Shown: positions 7,666 to 15,174 of the stretch, piece after piece
How positions within the stretch are numbered: the stretch's first letter is position 1
Layout of the letters: each line of letters starts with the position of its first letter
Source of the DNA: Lentisphaeraceae bacterium
GTDB taxonomy: Bacteria > Verrucomicrobiota > Lentisphaeria > Lentisphaerales > Lentisphaeraceae
Direction: 5' to 3'
Length of the DNA: 37,022 nucleotides
NCBI GenBank assembly: GCA_021232515.1
Contig: JAJPOQ010000166.1
Span: 1-37,022 of the forward strand
The notes under the pieces: generated by a model
Seen by the model: only the letters and a program-made list of their open reading frames with translations
Told to the model about the DNA's origin: nothing
Database searches by the model: none
Program-made: the position numbers and the translations under genes

Positions 7666-8655
7666 TTACCCTAAGTTTTCGTCACCCAATAGTCTATTTT
7701 TCGAAAGGTAGTTTTGGACATAGTCTTCAACATTTCTTTCTAAACTTTTAAATTTTTCTTTAAAGCCTGTTTTTACTATACTGTCCATATCGAGTTCAGT
7801 AAAGTATTGGTAATTAGGTCTTAAGCTCTCCGGCATGTCGATGTACTCAATGGAGGGAGCTTGGCCTAAAGCTCTAAAAACTGACTTGGCAAGATCATTC
7901 CAGGTGCGTGCTTTTCCGCTACCAGCGTTGAAAAGCCCATTTATTTCTGGGTGGTCTAGGAAATGCAGTACGATACTTATAACATCTTTGATGTAGACAA
8001 AATCGCGCATTTGCTCGCCGTCTTGGTATTCGTCTCGGTGAGACTTAAAGAGCTTGACCTTACCAGTTTCTTTAATTTGATGATAGGCTGAATTGACGAC
8101 ACTTTTCATCGAGCCTTTGTGACACTCGTTGGGTCCAAAAACATTTGAAAATTTAAGACCTACCATGTCATCAAAGACGTCATTTCGCTTTGCCCAAAGG
8201 TCGAACATTTGCTTTGAGTAACCATACATATTTAATGGGCGAAGTCGCTCGATCTCATCGTAGCCGTCATGGTAGCCTTCTTCTCCAGCGCCATATGTAG
8301 CCGCACTAGAAGCATAGATAAGTCTTATATGTTTTTCTAAGCAGTACCCAGCTATAGCTTGTGAGTACTTAAAGTTGTTTTCGACTAAGTATGAGTTGTC
8401 TGTCTCGGTCGTTGACGAGCAAGCGCCCATATGCATGATACAGCTGATGTTGTCAGGAAGAGAGTCTCTTTCTATACACTCGAGAAAGCTGTTTTTCTCC
8501 ATATATTCTAGGTAGCGAAGTGGAGCAAGGTTTTTCCACTTGTTGTTATCTTTACCAAGGTGATCGACAATGAGGATGTTCTCTTTGCCGCGTTGGTTAA
8601 GTGCCCAAACAATTGAGCTGCCTATAAAGCCGGCACCGCCTGTAACTACAATCAT
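7666..8655 (-). CDS. hldD: ADP-L-glycero-D-manno-heptose 6-epimerase
   Basis: The 329-residue protein is an extended short-chain dehydrogenase that interconverts ADP-D,D- and ADP-L,D-heptose, the last step of heptose precursor synthesis for the lipopolysaccharide inner core. The dinucleotide-binding motif GGAGFIGS lies at residues 6-13, the catalytic Tyr144-x-x-x-Lys148 pair is in NMYGYSKQMF, and typical HldD segments follow (FSNVFGPNECHKGSM, EQMRDFVYIKDV, GLFNAGSGKARTWNDLA). It implies an outer membrane with heptose-containing LPS. It is nine bases downstream of the ArsC-like gene, and the fructosamine-kinase-family and glycosyltransferase genes follow it. Confidence 0.92.
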   Translation of the reverse strand: MIVVTGGAGFIGSSIVWALNQRGKENILIVDHLGKDNNKWKNLAPLRYLEYMEKNSFLECIERDSLPDNISCIMHMGACSSTTETDNSYLVENNFKYSQAIAGYCLEKHIRLIYASSAATYGAGEEGYHDGYDEIERLRPLNMYGYSKQMFDLWAKRNDVFDDMVGLKFSNVFGPNECHKGSMKSVVNSAYHQIKETGKVKLFKSHRDEYQDGEQMRDFVYIKDVISIVLHFLDHPEINGLFNAGSGKARTWNDLAKSVFRALGQAPSIEYIDMPESLRPNYQYFTELDMDSIVKTGFKEKFKSLERNVEDYVQNYLSKNRLLGDENLG

Positions 8656-8664
8656 ATAAACTCT

Positions 8665-9024
8665 TTATTTAAAGATTTCTTCCCAGATGTCTGCTTTGAA
8701 GCCAGTTGTTGCTAGATCGGCATCTTCATCAACTACGAATGGACGTTTAATTAAGTTGCCATTTTCTGTGAGCATTTTTAAAATTTCGTCATCAGAAAGC
8801 TCTTTGACTTTTTCTTTCATGTTAAGAGCTCGGTAATCTTGGCCAGATGTATTTAAAAGTTTTTTGATCTCACCAATTTTACTTAGGACAAATTTCAATT
8901 CATTCATTGTTGGTGGCGTTTCTCGAATAGGAACTGCTTCAAACTTAACATCTTTAGCATTCAAAAATTTGAGGGCATTTCGACAAGTGCCACAACGATT
9001 GTACTCATAAACTTTTAGAGCCAT
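8665..9024 (-). CDS. ArsC/Spx/MgsR-family thioredoxin-fold protein
   Basis: The 119-residue protein has the ArsC-like fold: an N-terminal CGTC redox pair (YNRCGTCRNALKFL), PIRETPPTMNELKFVLSKIG, TSGQDYRALNMKEK and LIKRPFVVDEDADLATTGF. The CxxC form and these segments match the Spx/MgsR/YffB-like branch rather than detoxifying arsenate reductases, so a thiol-redox role is more likely than arsenate reduction. The ATG has GGA upstream. It is close to hldD (nine bases) in the minus-strand array. Confidence 0.88.
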   Translation of the reverse strand: MALKVYEYNRCGTCRNALKFLNAKDVKFEAVPIRETPPTMNELKFVLSKIGEIKKLLNTSGQDYRALNMKEKVKELSDDEILKMLTENGNLIKRPFVVDEDADLATTGFKADIWEEIFK

Positions 9025-9103
9025 TTAATCTTCCTTAAAAATTCTTATTTTAATTATTATCAAACTCTGGCATAGGATTGCAAGGGCAGAATTTTGTTCG
9101 GGA

Positions 9104-9697
9104 TTAGTTTTTAGCTTCTTTGTCGGAAAATTGGCAAAATAAGCCAGAGAAAAAGCAAAGTGAAAAGGATAAGAGCCACATTGACGAGTGAAATGTGTTT
9201 GGCGACTCAGTGATAGTTTTTTCAAATACGTTTATCTGTATAAGGAAAGTAAATAAGGACATGGTGAAATAAATAGCACCGCTTGCTGCAGTCATGATGA
9301 TCAGGATAATCCGACGAGAGATAAGTAAAAGAACGCCACCAACTAAGGCGCAGCCTATCGGCAAAGCCCACTCAATCCAAGGTTCTGGAGAGTTTATAAA
9401 TGGACGGATTGCCGGAGATAAGGTGACTCCTGCTGCAGCGCCGTAGATAAATGCGGCGACTTTAAAAGCTTTATGAAAGAACCAAGCACCGATTAATCCA
9501 CAAATGAGTGAGATGATAATGGCCGGCATTTGCATCTCGGGGGCGAACTTTTGAAAGCCTAGCCATGAAAGCGAGGCAAAAATAAGTGCTCCAGAAAGAC
9601 CAAGAAGAAGTTTGAAGAAGCGGTAGCCAAAAAAGCAGTAGATAAGACTACATAGCATTATGGCTACTAAGCCGCTACCAGCAAACAGTTTTTCCAT
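9104..9697 (-). CDS. DUF4203/TM198-like multi-pass membrane protein
   Basis: The 197-residue protein has about six or seven hydrophobic segments and few charged residues. The FFGYRFFKLLLGLSGALIFASL stretch, with a glycine-rich tail in helices two and three, resembles the DUF4203 (TM7S3/TM198-like) domain. Function is unknown. Its ATG overlaps the stop of the CpXC gene by one base (TAATG), so it is translated with that gene and the two may act together. Confidence 0.6.
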   Translation of the reverse strand: MEKLFAGSGLVAIMLCSLIYCFFGYRFFKLLLGLSGALIFASLSWLGFQKFAPEMQMPAIIISLICGLIGAWFFHKAFKVAAFIYGAAAGVTLSPAIRPFINSPEPWIEWALPIGCALVGGVLLLISRRIILIIMTAASGAIYFTMSLFTFLIQINVFEKTITESPNTFHSSMWLLSFSLCFFSGLFCQFSDKEAKN

Positions 9698-10368
9698 TAT
9701 TTATTCGTCAACCGGTCAAGTTGAACATAAAGCCCTGAGAAAAGAGTATCGAGTTCAATCGGACAGTCATCTGCTGAAAGTAGGCCTTCTAGTTGCTCGA
9801 TCATCTCAATGCGAGTTTGAGTGTTATGTAAAAGCTTTCCTGTGGCTTTTTCCAGAACATTAAACTCAATCATTTCTTTATCTGAGCGACTGAAGTCATA
9901 CAGAAGAATATGGTTGGCTGTGTTTATCTCTTTTTCTTGGGAAAAGATATGAAACTTGAGGTACTCAACCATGCGGTCATCAAGATCAGCTAAGTGGAGG
10001 GCGATCTTTTCAATAAAGTCATTTCTATTTAAAGTTAGTCGGCACTCAGGTCTTTCGTGGATGTCCATGCCTTCAAGTGAAGCATCTAGAGCTTTTTGCA
10101 TTTGCTCTTGAGCAACTTCCCAGCCAAGCTTTTCGATAGACTGGTTGTAGTAGATGAAGTAGTCTAGATCATCGCTTTTGAACACTAGTGGCGTTTCAAA
10201 AATAAAATCTGTTGCACACTGGTCGCAAATACAGCGGTTTAAGTCGCCATTGAAGAGTTCTTCTAAAGCTGTGTCTTGACTGCGAATAGTTGTGATGATT
10301 TCGGTAAATATATCAAACCCACAGTTCGGGCAAGGTATGCTATTAGCAGATTGTACTTCTTCTTCCAT
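9697..10368 (-). CDS. CpXC-domain zinc-binding protein
   Basis: The 223-residue protein starts with two cysteine pairs, CPNCGFDIF and CICDQCATDF, about 30 residues apart, then FETPLVFKSDDLDYFIYYNQ, matching the CpXC domain (PF14353), a probable zinc-binding fold of unknown role. The remainder (about 80-223) is acidic and helical. A GGAG with five-base spacing precedes the ATG. It forms a coupled pair with the downstream membrane protein. Confidence 0.75.
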   Translation of the reverse strand: MEEEVQSANSIPCPNCGFDIFTEIITTIRSQDTALEELFNGDLNRCICDQCATDFIFETPLVFKSDDLDYFIYYNQSIEKLGWEVAQEQMQKALDASLEGMDIHERPECRLTLNRNDFIEKIALHLADLDDRMVEYLKFHIFSQEKEINTANHILLYDFSRSDKEMIEFNVLEKATGKLLHNTQTRIEMIEQLEGLLSADDCPIELDTLFSGLYVQLDRLTNK

Positions 10369-10394
10369 GAAAACTCCATTGCAATTTTATGGCG

Positions 10395-10424
10395 CTAATA
10401 AAGTCCATGTATTGACTCAGTCAA
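10395..10424 (-). promoter_or_regulatory. Putative promoter before the CpXC gene
   Basis: On the minus strand TTGACT (10424-10419) and TATTAG (10400-10395) are 18 bases apart, about 25-55 bases before the CpXC start. The -35 box is part of the small palindrome TTGACTGAGTCAA (10412-10424), which could also be a regulator site. This would separate the CpXC gene from the dnaG-DCC group upstream. Confidence 0.35.
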
Positions 10425-10434
10425 GATGATATTT

Positions 10435-10848
10435 TTAACTGATGAATCGATCGCGGATATCTGCAGATGGAATCATGCATTTGTTCTTGACTAGTTTATG
10501 TCTATTTTTGGCAACCATATCGTAAATAGGGTCTAAAAGGAAAGCTGGTAAGAATCTAAAAAGTCCTGCCATGTTCCAAGGGAAGGTCAGTTTTTTGGCA
10601 ATAGATAAAGCCGCTTTGGATTTTATCTTTACTTCTCCTTCTGCAACGAGAATAAGACTGTCTGGAACTTTTTCGGGGAAATAAGTTGTTATTATTTCTT
10701 GGCCAGACGTCGAGTCTTGTGGACAAAAGTGAAAGACAGCTTTTGGGTCATGCTTAATTATGAAGTTAACTGAGTTGTTGCAGAAGTTGCAGTCACCGTC
10801 AAACAAAACAATCGCGGGTTGGTCGCCATTGTTGTTTTTCCAATTCAT
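10435..10848 (-). CDS. Thiol-disulfide oxidoreductase, DCC family (DUF393)
   Basis: The 137-residue protein has the diagnostic DGDCNFCNNSVNFII motif near its start, with two cysteines in C-x-x-C, and the family's later segments (FCPQDSTSGQEII, SLILVAEGEVKIKSKAALSIAKKL, LLDPIYDMVAKNRHKL). DCC proteins are predicted thiol oxidoreductases with no well-defined substrate. Its ATG overlaps the dnaG stop (ATGA), which indicates coupling to primase. Confidence 0.88.
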   Translation of the reverse strand: MNWKNNNGDQPAIVLFDGDCNFCNNSVNFIIKHDPKAVFHFCPQDSTSGQEIITTYFPEKVPDSLILVAEGEVKIKSKAALSIAKKLTFPWNMAGLFRFLPAFLLDPIYDMVAKNRHKLVKNKCMIPSADIRDRFIS

Positions 10849-12644
10849 TTCATTTCTCTTAATTGTGCCATTATCTGTTGATACTCTACTTTAAGAGAAG
10901 ATGCATCTTGATTGGGGTCTTTTAAAGAGCGGAGTATGAAATCTCGGCGATTTATCAGCGGCGTTTTTATAATGGTCTTCAGGCACTCTTTGTAAGCGCG
11001 ATCGATGATGTCTCTATCAAGATCAGTTGTGTACTCTGGTTGAACTAAAACTTTAGCGATCTCTTGGTGCTGAGGAGCATAAGTATTTTGAACCGTGTCT
11101 TTAGAAGAGTACCAGTCACCAGCTAGAGTTAAGTCTAAGATCTCTTTTAGACATCCGCCTATTACCGAGTTTGAAACGTATTGAGAATCTAGTTCTTCCA
11201 CAAGCTTATAGGCGACATCTTCAAAAGAAGTTACGAGCTCGATAAGTTGTAGTTCAGCTTTGTTTTGTAAGGTGAGTTCAAAGTTGACAGGCATGTTGAA
11301 CTCAGTCGGAGCAGGCTGTTCAAACTTATTATTTCTTGAGAATGATTTGCGATAAAACTTTTTAAGCTCTCGAAAAATACTATCAGGCGGAACTTGTAAG
11401 CGTTCTGCGATATTTTGACAGTAGTCACTTCTTCTGATTGAGTCAGGGATTCTCGAGACTTCTTCGATCATTCTATGAGCGATCTTAGATTTTCCTTCAG
11501 GAGAGTAGATGTCGTGTTTAGTCGATAAGTGGTCGACCATAACTTCGAAGGAGTCTCGGGCTGAACTTAAACAAGTTGTTAAAGCTTCAGGGCCTTTCGC
11601 AGCATATAAACTGTCAGGGTCTTCGCCTTCGCCCCAATTGAGGATTGAAGTCGATAGGCCAGTAGGTAGTAAGTACTGTAGACATTTAAATGCAGCTTCC
11701 TTACCTGCACTATCAGAGTCGTATGCTATAACGATTCTTTCTGCATAGCGCTTTAGCTTCTTGGCGTGATCTTCGGTAAATGCAGTACCTTGAGAGGATA
11801 CGGCATTTTTTAGTCCTGCACGGTGACAGGCGATAACATCTAATTGACCTTCACAGAGGAGGGCAGTGCCTTTGTCTCTTATATGAGTTTTTGCCATTGG
11901 CAATCCATAGAGAACTGAGCTTTTGTAGAAAATAGGTGTTTCAGGGCTGTTGACGTACTTAGCGCCTTTGGAGTCTTTTTCTAAAACTCGTCCACTGAAA
12001 GCTATAACTTTTCCTTCGTCATTCCAAATGGAGAACATGACCCGATCTCGAAAGCGGTCGTAGTGTGAGTTTTTCTCTTCATTGTGAATGATTAACCCAG
12101 ATTTTATGAGCGTTTCCATGTTGTAGCCTTTGCCTTGAGCCCATGATATAAAAGCATCCCATGAGTCTGGAGCATAACCTATCTGAAATGTGTCTATGTC
12201 GCTAGATGTTATGCCTCGGTTTGTGAGGTAGCTCATAACATGCATAGCTTCAGGCTTTTTGAGGTTTTTTCCAAACCATTCAGCGGCATCTTTGTGTAGC
12301 TCGTAAAGTCTAGCTTTTTCGGATTGGGCTTGAGGATTGTAGTTGTTACTTTCTTGAATAACTATGCCATAGCGATCAGCAAGCATTTTCACGGCATCAA
12401 CAAAGTCTACATTTTCATGGTTTTTAACAAAACTAATAACGTCACCACTAGCTCCACAGCCAAAGCAATGGTAGAACTGATTGTCTGCATTGACGTTAAA
12501 TGAAGGAGTCTTTTCATTGTGAAAAGGGCAGAGTGCTAAGTAGTTTCGGCCAGCTTTTTTTACTGGTGTGACAGAGCCAATAACATCGAGTATATCAGCT
12601 CGATCTTTAACTTGTTGGATTACAGCGTCGTCTATTCCGGCCAT
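10845..12644 (-). CDS. dnaG: DNA primase
   Basis: The 599-residue enzyme lays RNA primers at the replication fork. The N-terminal zinc ribbon has Cys39, His42, Cys60 and Cys63 (CPFHNEKTPSF and FYHCFGCGASGD). The RNA-polymerase/TOPRIM core has GRVLEKDSKGAKYVNSPETPIF, Glu265 (LLCEGQLDVI) and the acidic pair Asp309/Asp311 (YDSDSAGKEAA). The C-terminal 150 residues are the more variable helicase-interacting region. Length is close to the 581 of E. coli. Instead of the rpsU-dnaG-rpoD arrangement, it sits one base after a TPR lipoprotein gene and overlaps a DCC-family gene. Confidence 0.95.
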   Translation of the reverse strand: MAGIDDAVIQQVKDRADILDVIGSVTPVKKAGRNYLALCPFHNEKTPSFNVNADNQFYHCFGCGASGDVISFVKNHENVDFVDAVKMLADRYGIVIQESNNYNPQAQSEKARLYELHKDAAEWFGKNLKKPEAMHVMSYLTNRGITSSDIDTFQIGYAPDSWDAFISWAQGKGYNMETLIKSGLIIHNEEKNSHYDRFRDRVMFSIWNDEGKVIAFSGRVLEKDSKGAKYVNSPETPIFYKSSVLYGLPMAKTHIRDKGTALLCEGQLDVIACHRAGLKNAVSSQGTAFTEDHAKKLKRYAERIVIAYDSDSAGKEAAFKCLQYLLPTGLSTSILNWGEGEDPDSLYAAKGPEALTTCLSSARDSFEVMVDHLSTKHDIYSPEGKSKIAHRMIEEVSRIPDSIRRSDYCQNIAERLQVPPDSIFRELKKFYRKSFSRNNKFEQPAPTEFNMPVNFELTLQNKAELQLIELVTSFEDVAYKLVEELDSQYVSNSVIGGCLKEILDLTLAGDWYSSKDTVQNTYAPQHQEIAKVLVQPEYTTDLDRDIIDRAYKECLKTIIKTPLINRRDFILRSLKDPNQDASSLKVEYQQIMAQLREMK

Positions 12645-12645
12645 T

Positions 12646-13449
12646 CTATAGTTCGGTCTGCAGGACCGTCATACGACGTTGAACTTTGTCAACTTGTGTA
12701 TTGTCTGGAGGGAGTAGTTTAACTGCTTCAAGGTAAAGTTCGTAGAGCCCGTGAGCTTTACGTTTTTTGTTGAAATATATGTCGTAGACAACAGCTAAGT
12801 TTAAAAGAGTTGTTGGGTTTTTCTTATCCTTTAACATGGCTGTCATAAGCTTTTGCTCAACTCTGGTTCTGTCTGTACGGACGTCGAACATGGGGTTAAC
12901 GGCTAAGATTATTGCTTCAAGATTATAGAATTGCACCGAATCACGCAGAGACTTGAACTTTTTGGCGAGTTGAAAGTATCTGTTGTTTTTAGAGTAAGAA
13001 CGCATGGATTTAAAAGACTTGTACTCAGCGCTGATCAAGAGTGTAGCGGTATAAAGGTCATTTGGATTAAGCTCTAAACTTTGCTCGAGGAAGTCAACTG
13101 AGAGTTCAAACTCACCCGCTTCGTAGCAAGCACGGCCAAGGAGAGTTAAAGATTCACTGTCGTCAGTTTCTTTGAAAGCTTCTTGAGCCTGATCGATGAT
13201 GGAGAGAAAGTCTGTTTTATCTTTCTTGTTGGCTTTTGCCAGTGCGGCTAAGACAAGGATTTGAGGCGATTTTTTAGCTGCAGGAAGACACTTAGTAATT
13301 GTTTTGTCGGCTTCTTCTAGCTTTCGCTCTTTAAGAAGAGACTTAGTTTTTTCAATTGAGGCAGTGAGGTCTACTTTAGAACAGCCTGTTATTGCAAGTA
13401 CCATAGCAAGTATGATCGAGAAATGAAATTTCATATACCTAAAGCTCAT
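12646..13449 (-). CDS. TPR-type lipoprotein upstream of dnaG
   Basis: The 267-residue protein has a lipoprotein signal (hydrophobic SIILAMVLA then ITGC lipobox) followed by tetratricopeptide-like helices, most clearly SLTLLGRACYEAGEFELSVDFLEQSLELNPNDLYTATLL and TTLLNLAVVYDIYFNKKRKAHGLYELYLEAVKLLPPD. It is probably anchored in the envelope and acts as a scaffold; its partner is unknown. The start is ambiguous: ATG at 13449 lacks a clear Shine-Dalgarno, while ATG at 13434 (MKFHFS) gives a more typical signal peptide. It is the first gene of the long minus-strand array. Confidence 0.75.
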   Translation of the reverse strand: MSFRYMKFHFSIILAMVLAITGCSKVDLTASIEKTKSLLKERKLEEADKTITKCLPAAKKSPQILVLAALAKANKKDKTDFLSIIDQAQEAFKETDDSESLTLLGRACYEAGEFELSVDFLEQSLELNPNDLYTATLLISAEYKSFKSMRSYSKNNRYFQLAKKFKSLRDSVQFYNLEAIILAVNPMFDVRTDRTRVEQKLMTAMLKDKKNPTTLLNLAVVYDIYFNKKRKAHGLYELYLEAVKLLPPDNTQVDKVQRRMTVLQTEL

Positions 13450-13569
13450 TTGAATGTTAAAATCTTGGCCTAAAAGCCAGAATATTATTAAATATCTTAA
13501 TTAAAAACTTACCAGTGACAACCATAAAAAATTTTGCAAACTATGAGCCTGCTTACAGCATGTATCGAC

Positions 13570-13597
13570 TTGTTTAAGTTTCAGGTTCAGATATAAT
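13570..13597 (+). promoter_or_regulatory. Putative sigma70 promoter of the zinc-ribbon/truA operon
   Basis: TTGTTT (13570-13575) and a perfect TATAAT (13592-13597) are 16 bases apart, about 45 bases before the ATG of the zinc-ribbon protein gene, in the divergent gap to the TPR lipoprotein gene. Confidence 0.5.
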
Positions 13598-13642
13598 AAT
13601 ATTAATTGATTTAATCCCAAACCATAACAAGAAGGGACTCTG

Positions 13643-14356
13643 ATGGAGCAAATCCAGGACTGGTTAGAAGATTTATTGGAACTACAAGCAATTGATAGCC
13701 GTTTAGATAGGATGAATGAGCAAATCACTTCTGCACCAAAACAGAAGAAAGAAGCTCAGGATAATCTGGATACTCAACAAGCTGCCGCTGTTGCAGCAAA
13801 AGAAGAGGTTCGTAAAATCGAACTTAAGATCAAAGACCTTGCTGCAGATGTCGAGAAGATTGAAGCACAGCGTCTGAAAGTACTTGATCAAACTAACTCA
13901 GTTAAAGATAACAGTACTTACAAAGCTCTATTGGCAGAAGCAGACTCTTTGCAGAAGCAAATCGGTGCTAAAGAGGAAGATGAACTTATTCTTATGGAAG
14001 AGTTAGATGGCGTAAAGTCTATCTTTAAAGAGAAACAAGCCTTACTTCAAGAGGCTGTTAGTCGTGTTGAACAGATGATGGGCGACTTAGACGTTCGCGT
14101 TGAAAACTGTAAGAAGCAAGTTGGTATCTTTGCCGAAAAGCGCGAAGAGCAAGCGACGAAAATTGATTCAGAAATTTTAAATAGATACACGAGAATTAAA
14201 GCGAGTAATGGCGGCAGAAAAGCAGCTCTTCTTGAATTAAATGGCGATAAGTGCGGTTTTTGTCACCTTAAGCTTACTGCTCAAGAAATAAACCAAGCTC
14301 AGAAAAGAGTTGCGTTGACTGCTTGTGCAAATTGTGGATCACTCATTTATAAATAA
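13643..14356 (+). CDS. C4 zinc-ribbon coiled-coil protein (DUF164)
   Basis: The 237-residue protein has a long charged coiled coil (about residues 15-175) ending in a C4 zinc ribbon: KCGFCHLKL and ACANCGSLIY, two C-x-x-C pairs about 25 residues apart, as in DUF164/zf-RING_7 proteins. These are widespread and suggested to bind nucleic acid or trafficking partners, but the function is not established. AAGGGA precedes the ATG. The stop shares one base with the truA start (TAATG). Confidence 0.85.
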   Translation: MEQIQDWLEDLLELQAIDSRLDRMNEQITSAPKQKKEAQDNLDTQQAAAVAAKEEVRKIELKIKDLAADVEKIEAQRLKVLDQTNSVKDNSTYKALLAEADSLQKQIGAKEEDELILMEELDGVKSIFKEKQALLQEAVSRVEQMMGDLDVRVENCKKQVGIFAEKREEQATKIDSEILNRYTRIKASNGGRKAALLELNGDKCGFCHLKLTAQEINQAQKRVALTACANCGSLIYK

Positions 14357-15174
14357 TGCAAGATAGATTTTGGAAGGTTACCGTTCAGTATGACGGTACC
14401 GCATATTATGGCTGGCAGTTACAACCTGACCAGCTTTCTATTCAAGAAACGATTCAAAAGATTTTAACAAAACTCTACACTGTTGATTGTAGGGTTAGTG
14501 GAAGTGGACGGACAGATGCTGGTGTTCATGCACTTGGACAAGTCTTTTCCTTTAAAGAGCCTCACTTTATAAACCTAAGCGAGGATTCTTTCCCTAGAGC
14601 TCTGAATGCTCTCTTACCTCATGATATACGAATTCTGAAAGCTGAATTTACCGATGAATCTTTTCATGCTCGTTTTTCGACAGTAGGAAAGACTTACGTT
14701 TATGTGATCGACAACAGTGCTCGTTTAAATCTATTTACGAGAAGCTTTAGTTGGAACAGACGCCATAACTTCGACTTAGAGAAAACGAAAGCAGCCTTAG
14801 ATCTATTCGTTGGCAAGCATGACTTTTCTGGCTTCACAGTGAATGCCCATATGATTAAGGGTTCGCCTGAACGTACCGTTTATAAAGCATCAGTAGAAAA
14901 GTGGAATGGCTTTTACCTTCTTAGTTTTACAGGAAGTGGCTTTCTGTATAAAATGGTCAGGTCTTTAACTGGTCAGGTAGTTGAGTGTGCCGCAGGTATA
15001 AAAACAATTGAGAAGGCTAAAGAGTTACTAGAAACAGGTGTTCGCTCTAAAGCTTGCCAAGTAGCTCCGGCAAAAGGATTGTTTTTGGGAGAGGTTTATT
15101 ACAAAGAAGAAGAACTCAGCCGAGGTTTGAGTACCCCGGCGAGTAAATTGTTTGAAGAGCGTTTTTTTAATTAG
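14356..15174 (+). CDS. truA: tRNA pseudouridine(38-40) synthase
   Basis: The 272-residue enzyme converts uridines 38-40 of the tRNA anticodon arm to pseudouridine. Signatures are QYDGTAYYGWQLQPDQLSIQ near the start, the catalytic aspartate Asp54 in GSGRTDAGVHALGQV, FHARFSTVGKTYVYVI, and the C-terminal FTGSGFLYKMVRSLTG. Length is normal. Its ATG overlaps the stop of the zinc-ribbon gene. The 3' end overlaps the end of the opposing glutamine-repeat gene by eight bases. Confidence 0.95.
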   Translation: MQDRFWKVTVQYDGTAYYGWQLQPDQLSIQETIQKILTKLYTVDCRVSGSGRTDAGVHALGQVFSFKEPHFINLSEDSFPRALNALLPHDIRILKAEFTDESFHARFSTVGKTYVYVIDNSARLNLFTRSFSWNRRHNFDLEKTKAALDLFVGKHDFSGFTVNAHMIKGSPERTVYKASVEKWNGFYLLSFTGSGFLYKMVRSLTGQVVECAAGIKTIEKAKELLETGVRSKACQVAPAKGLFLGEVYYKEEELSRGLSTPASKLFEERFFN

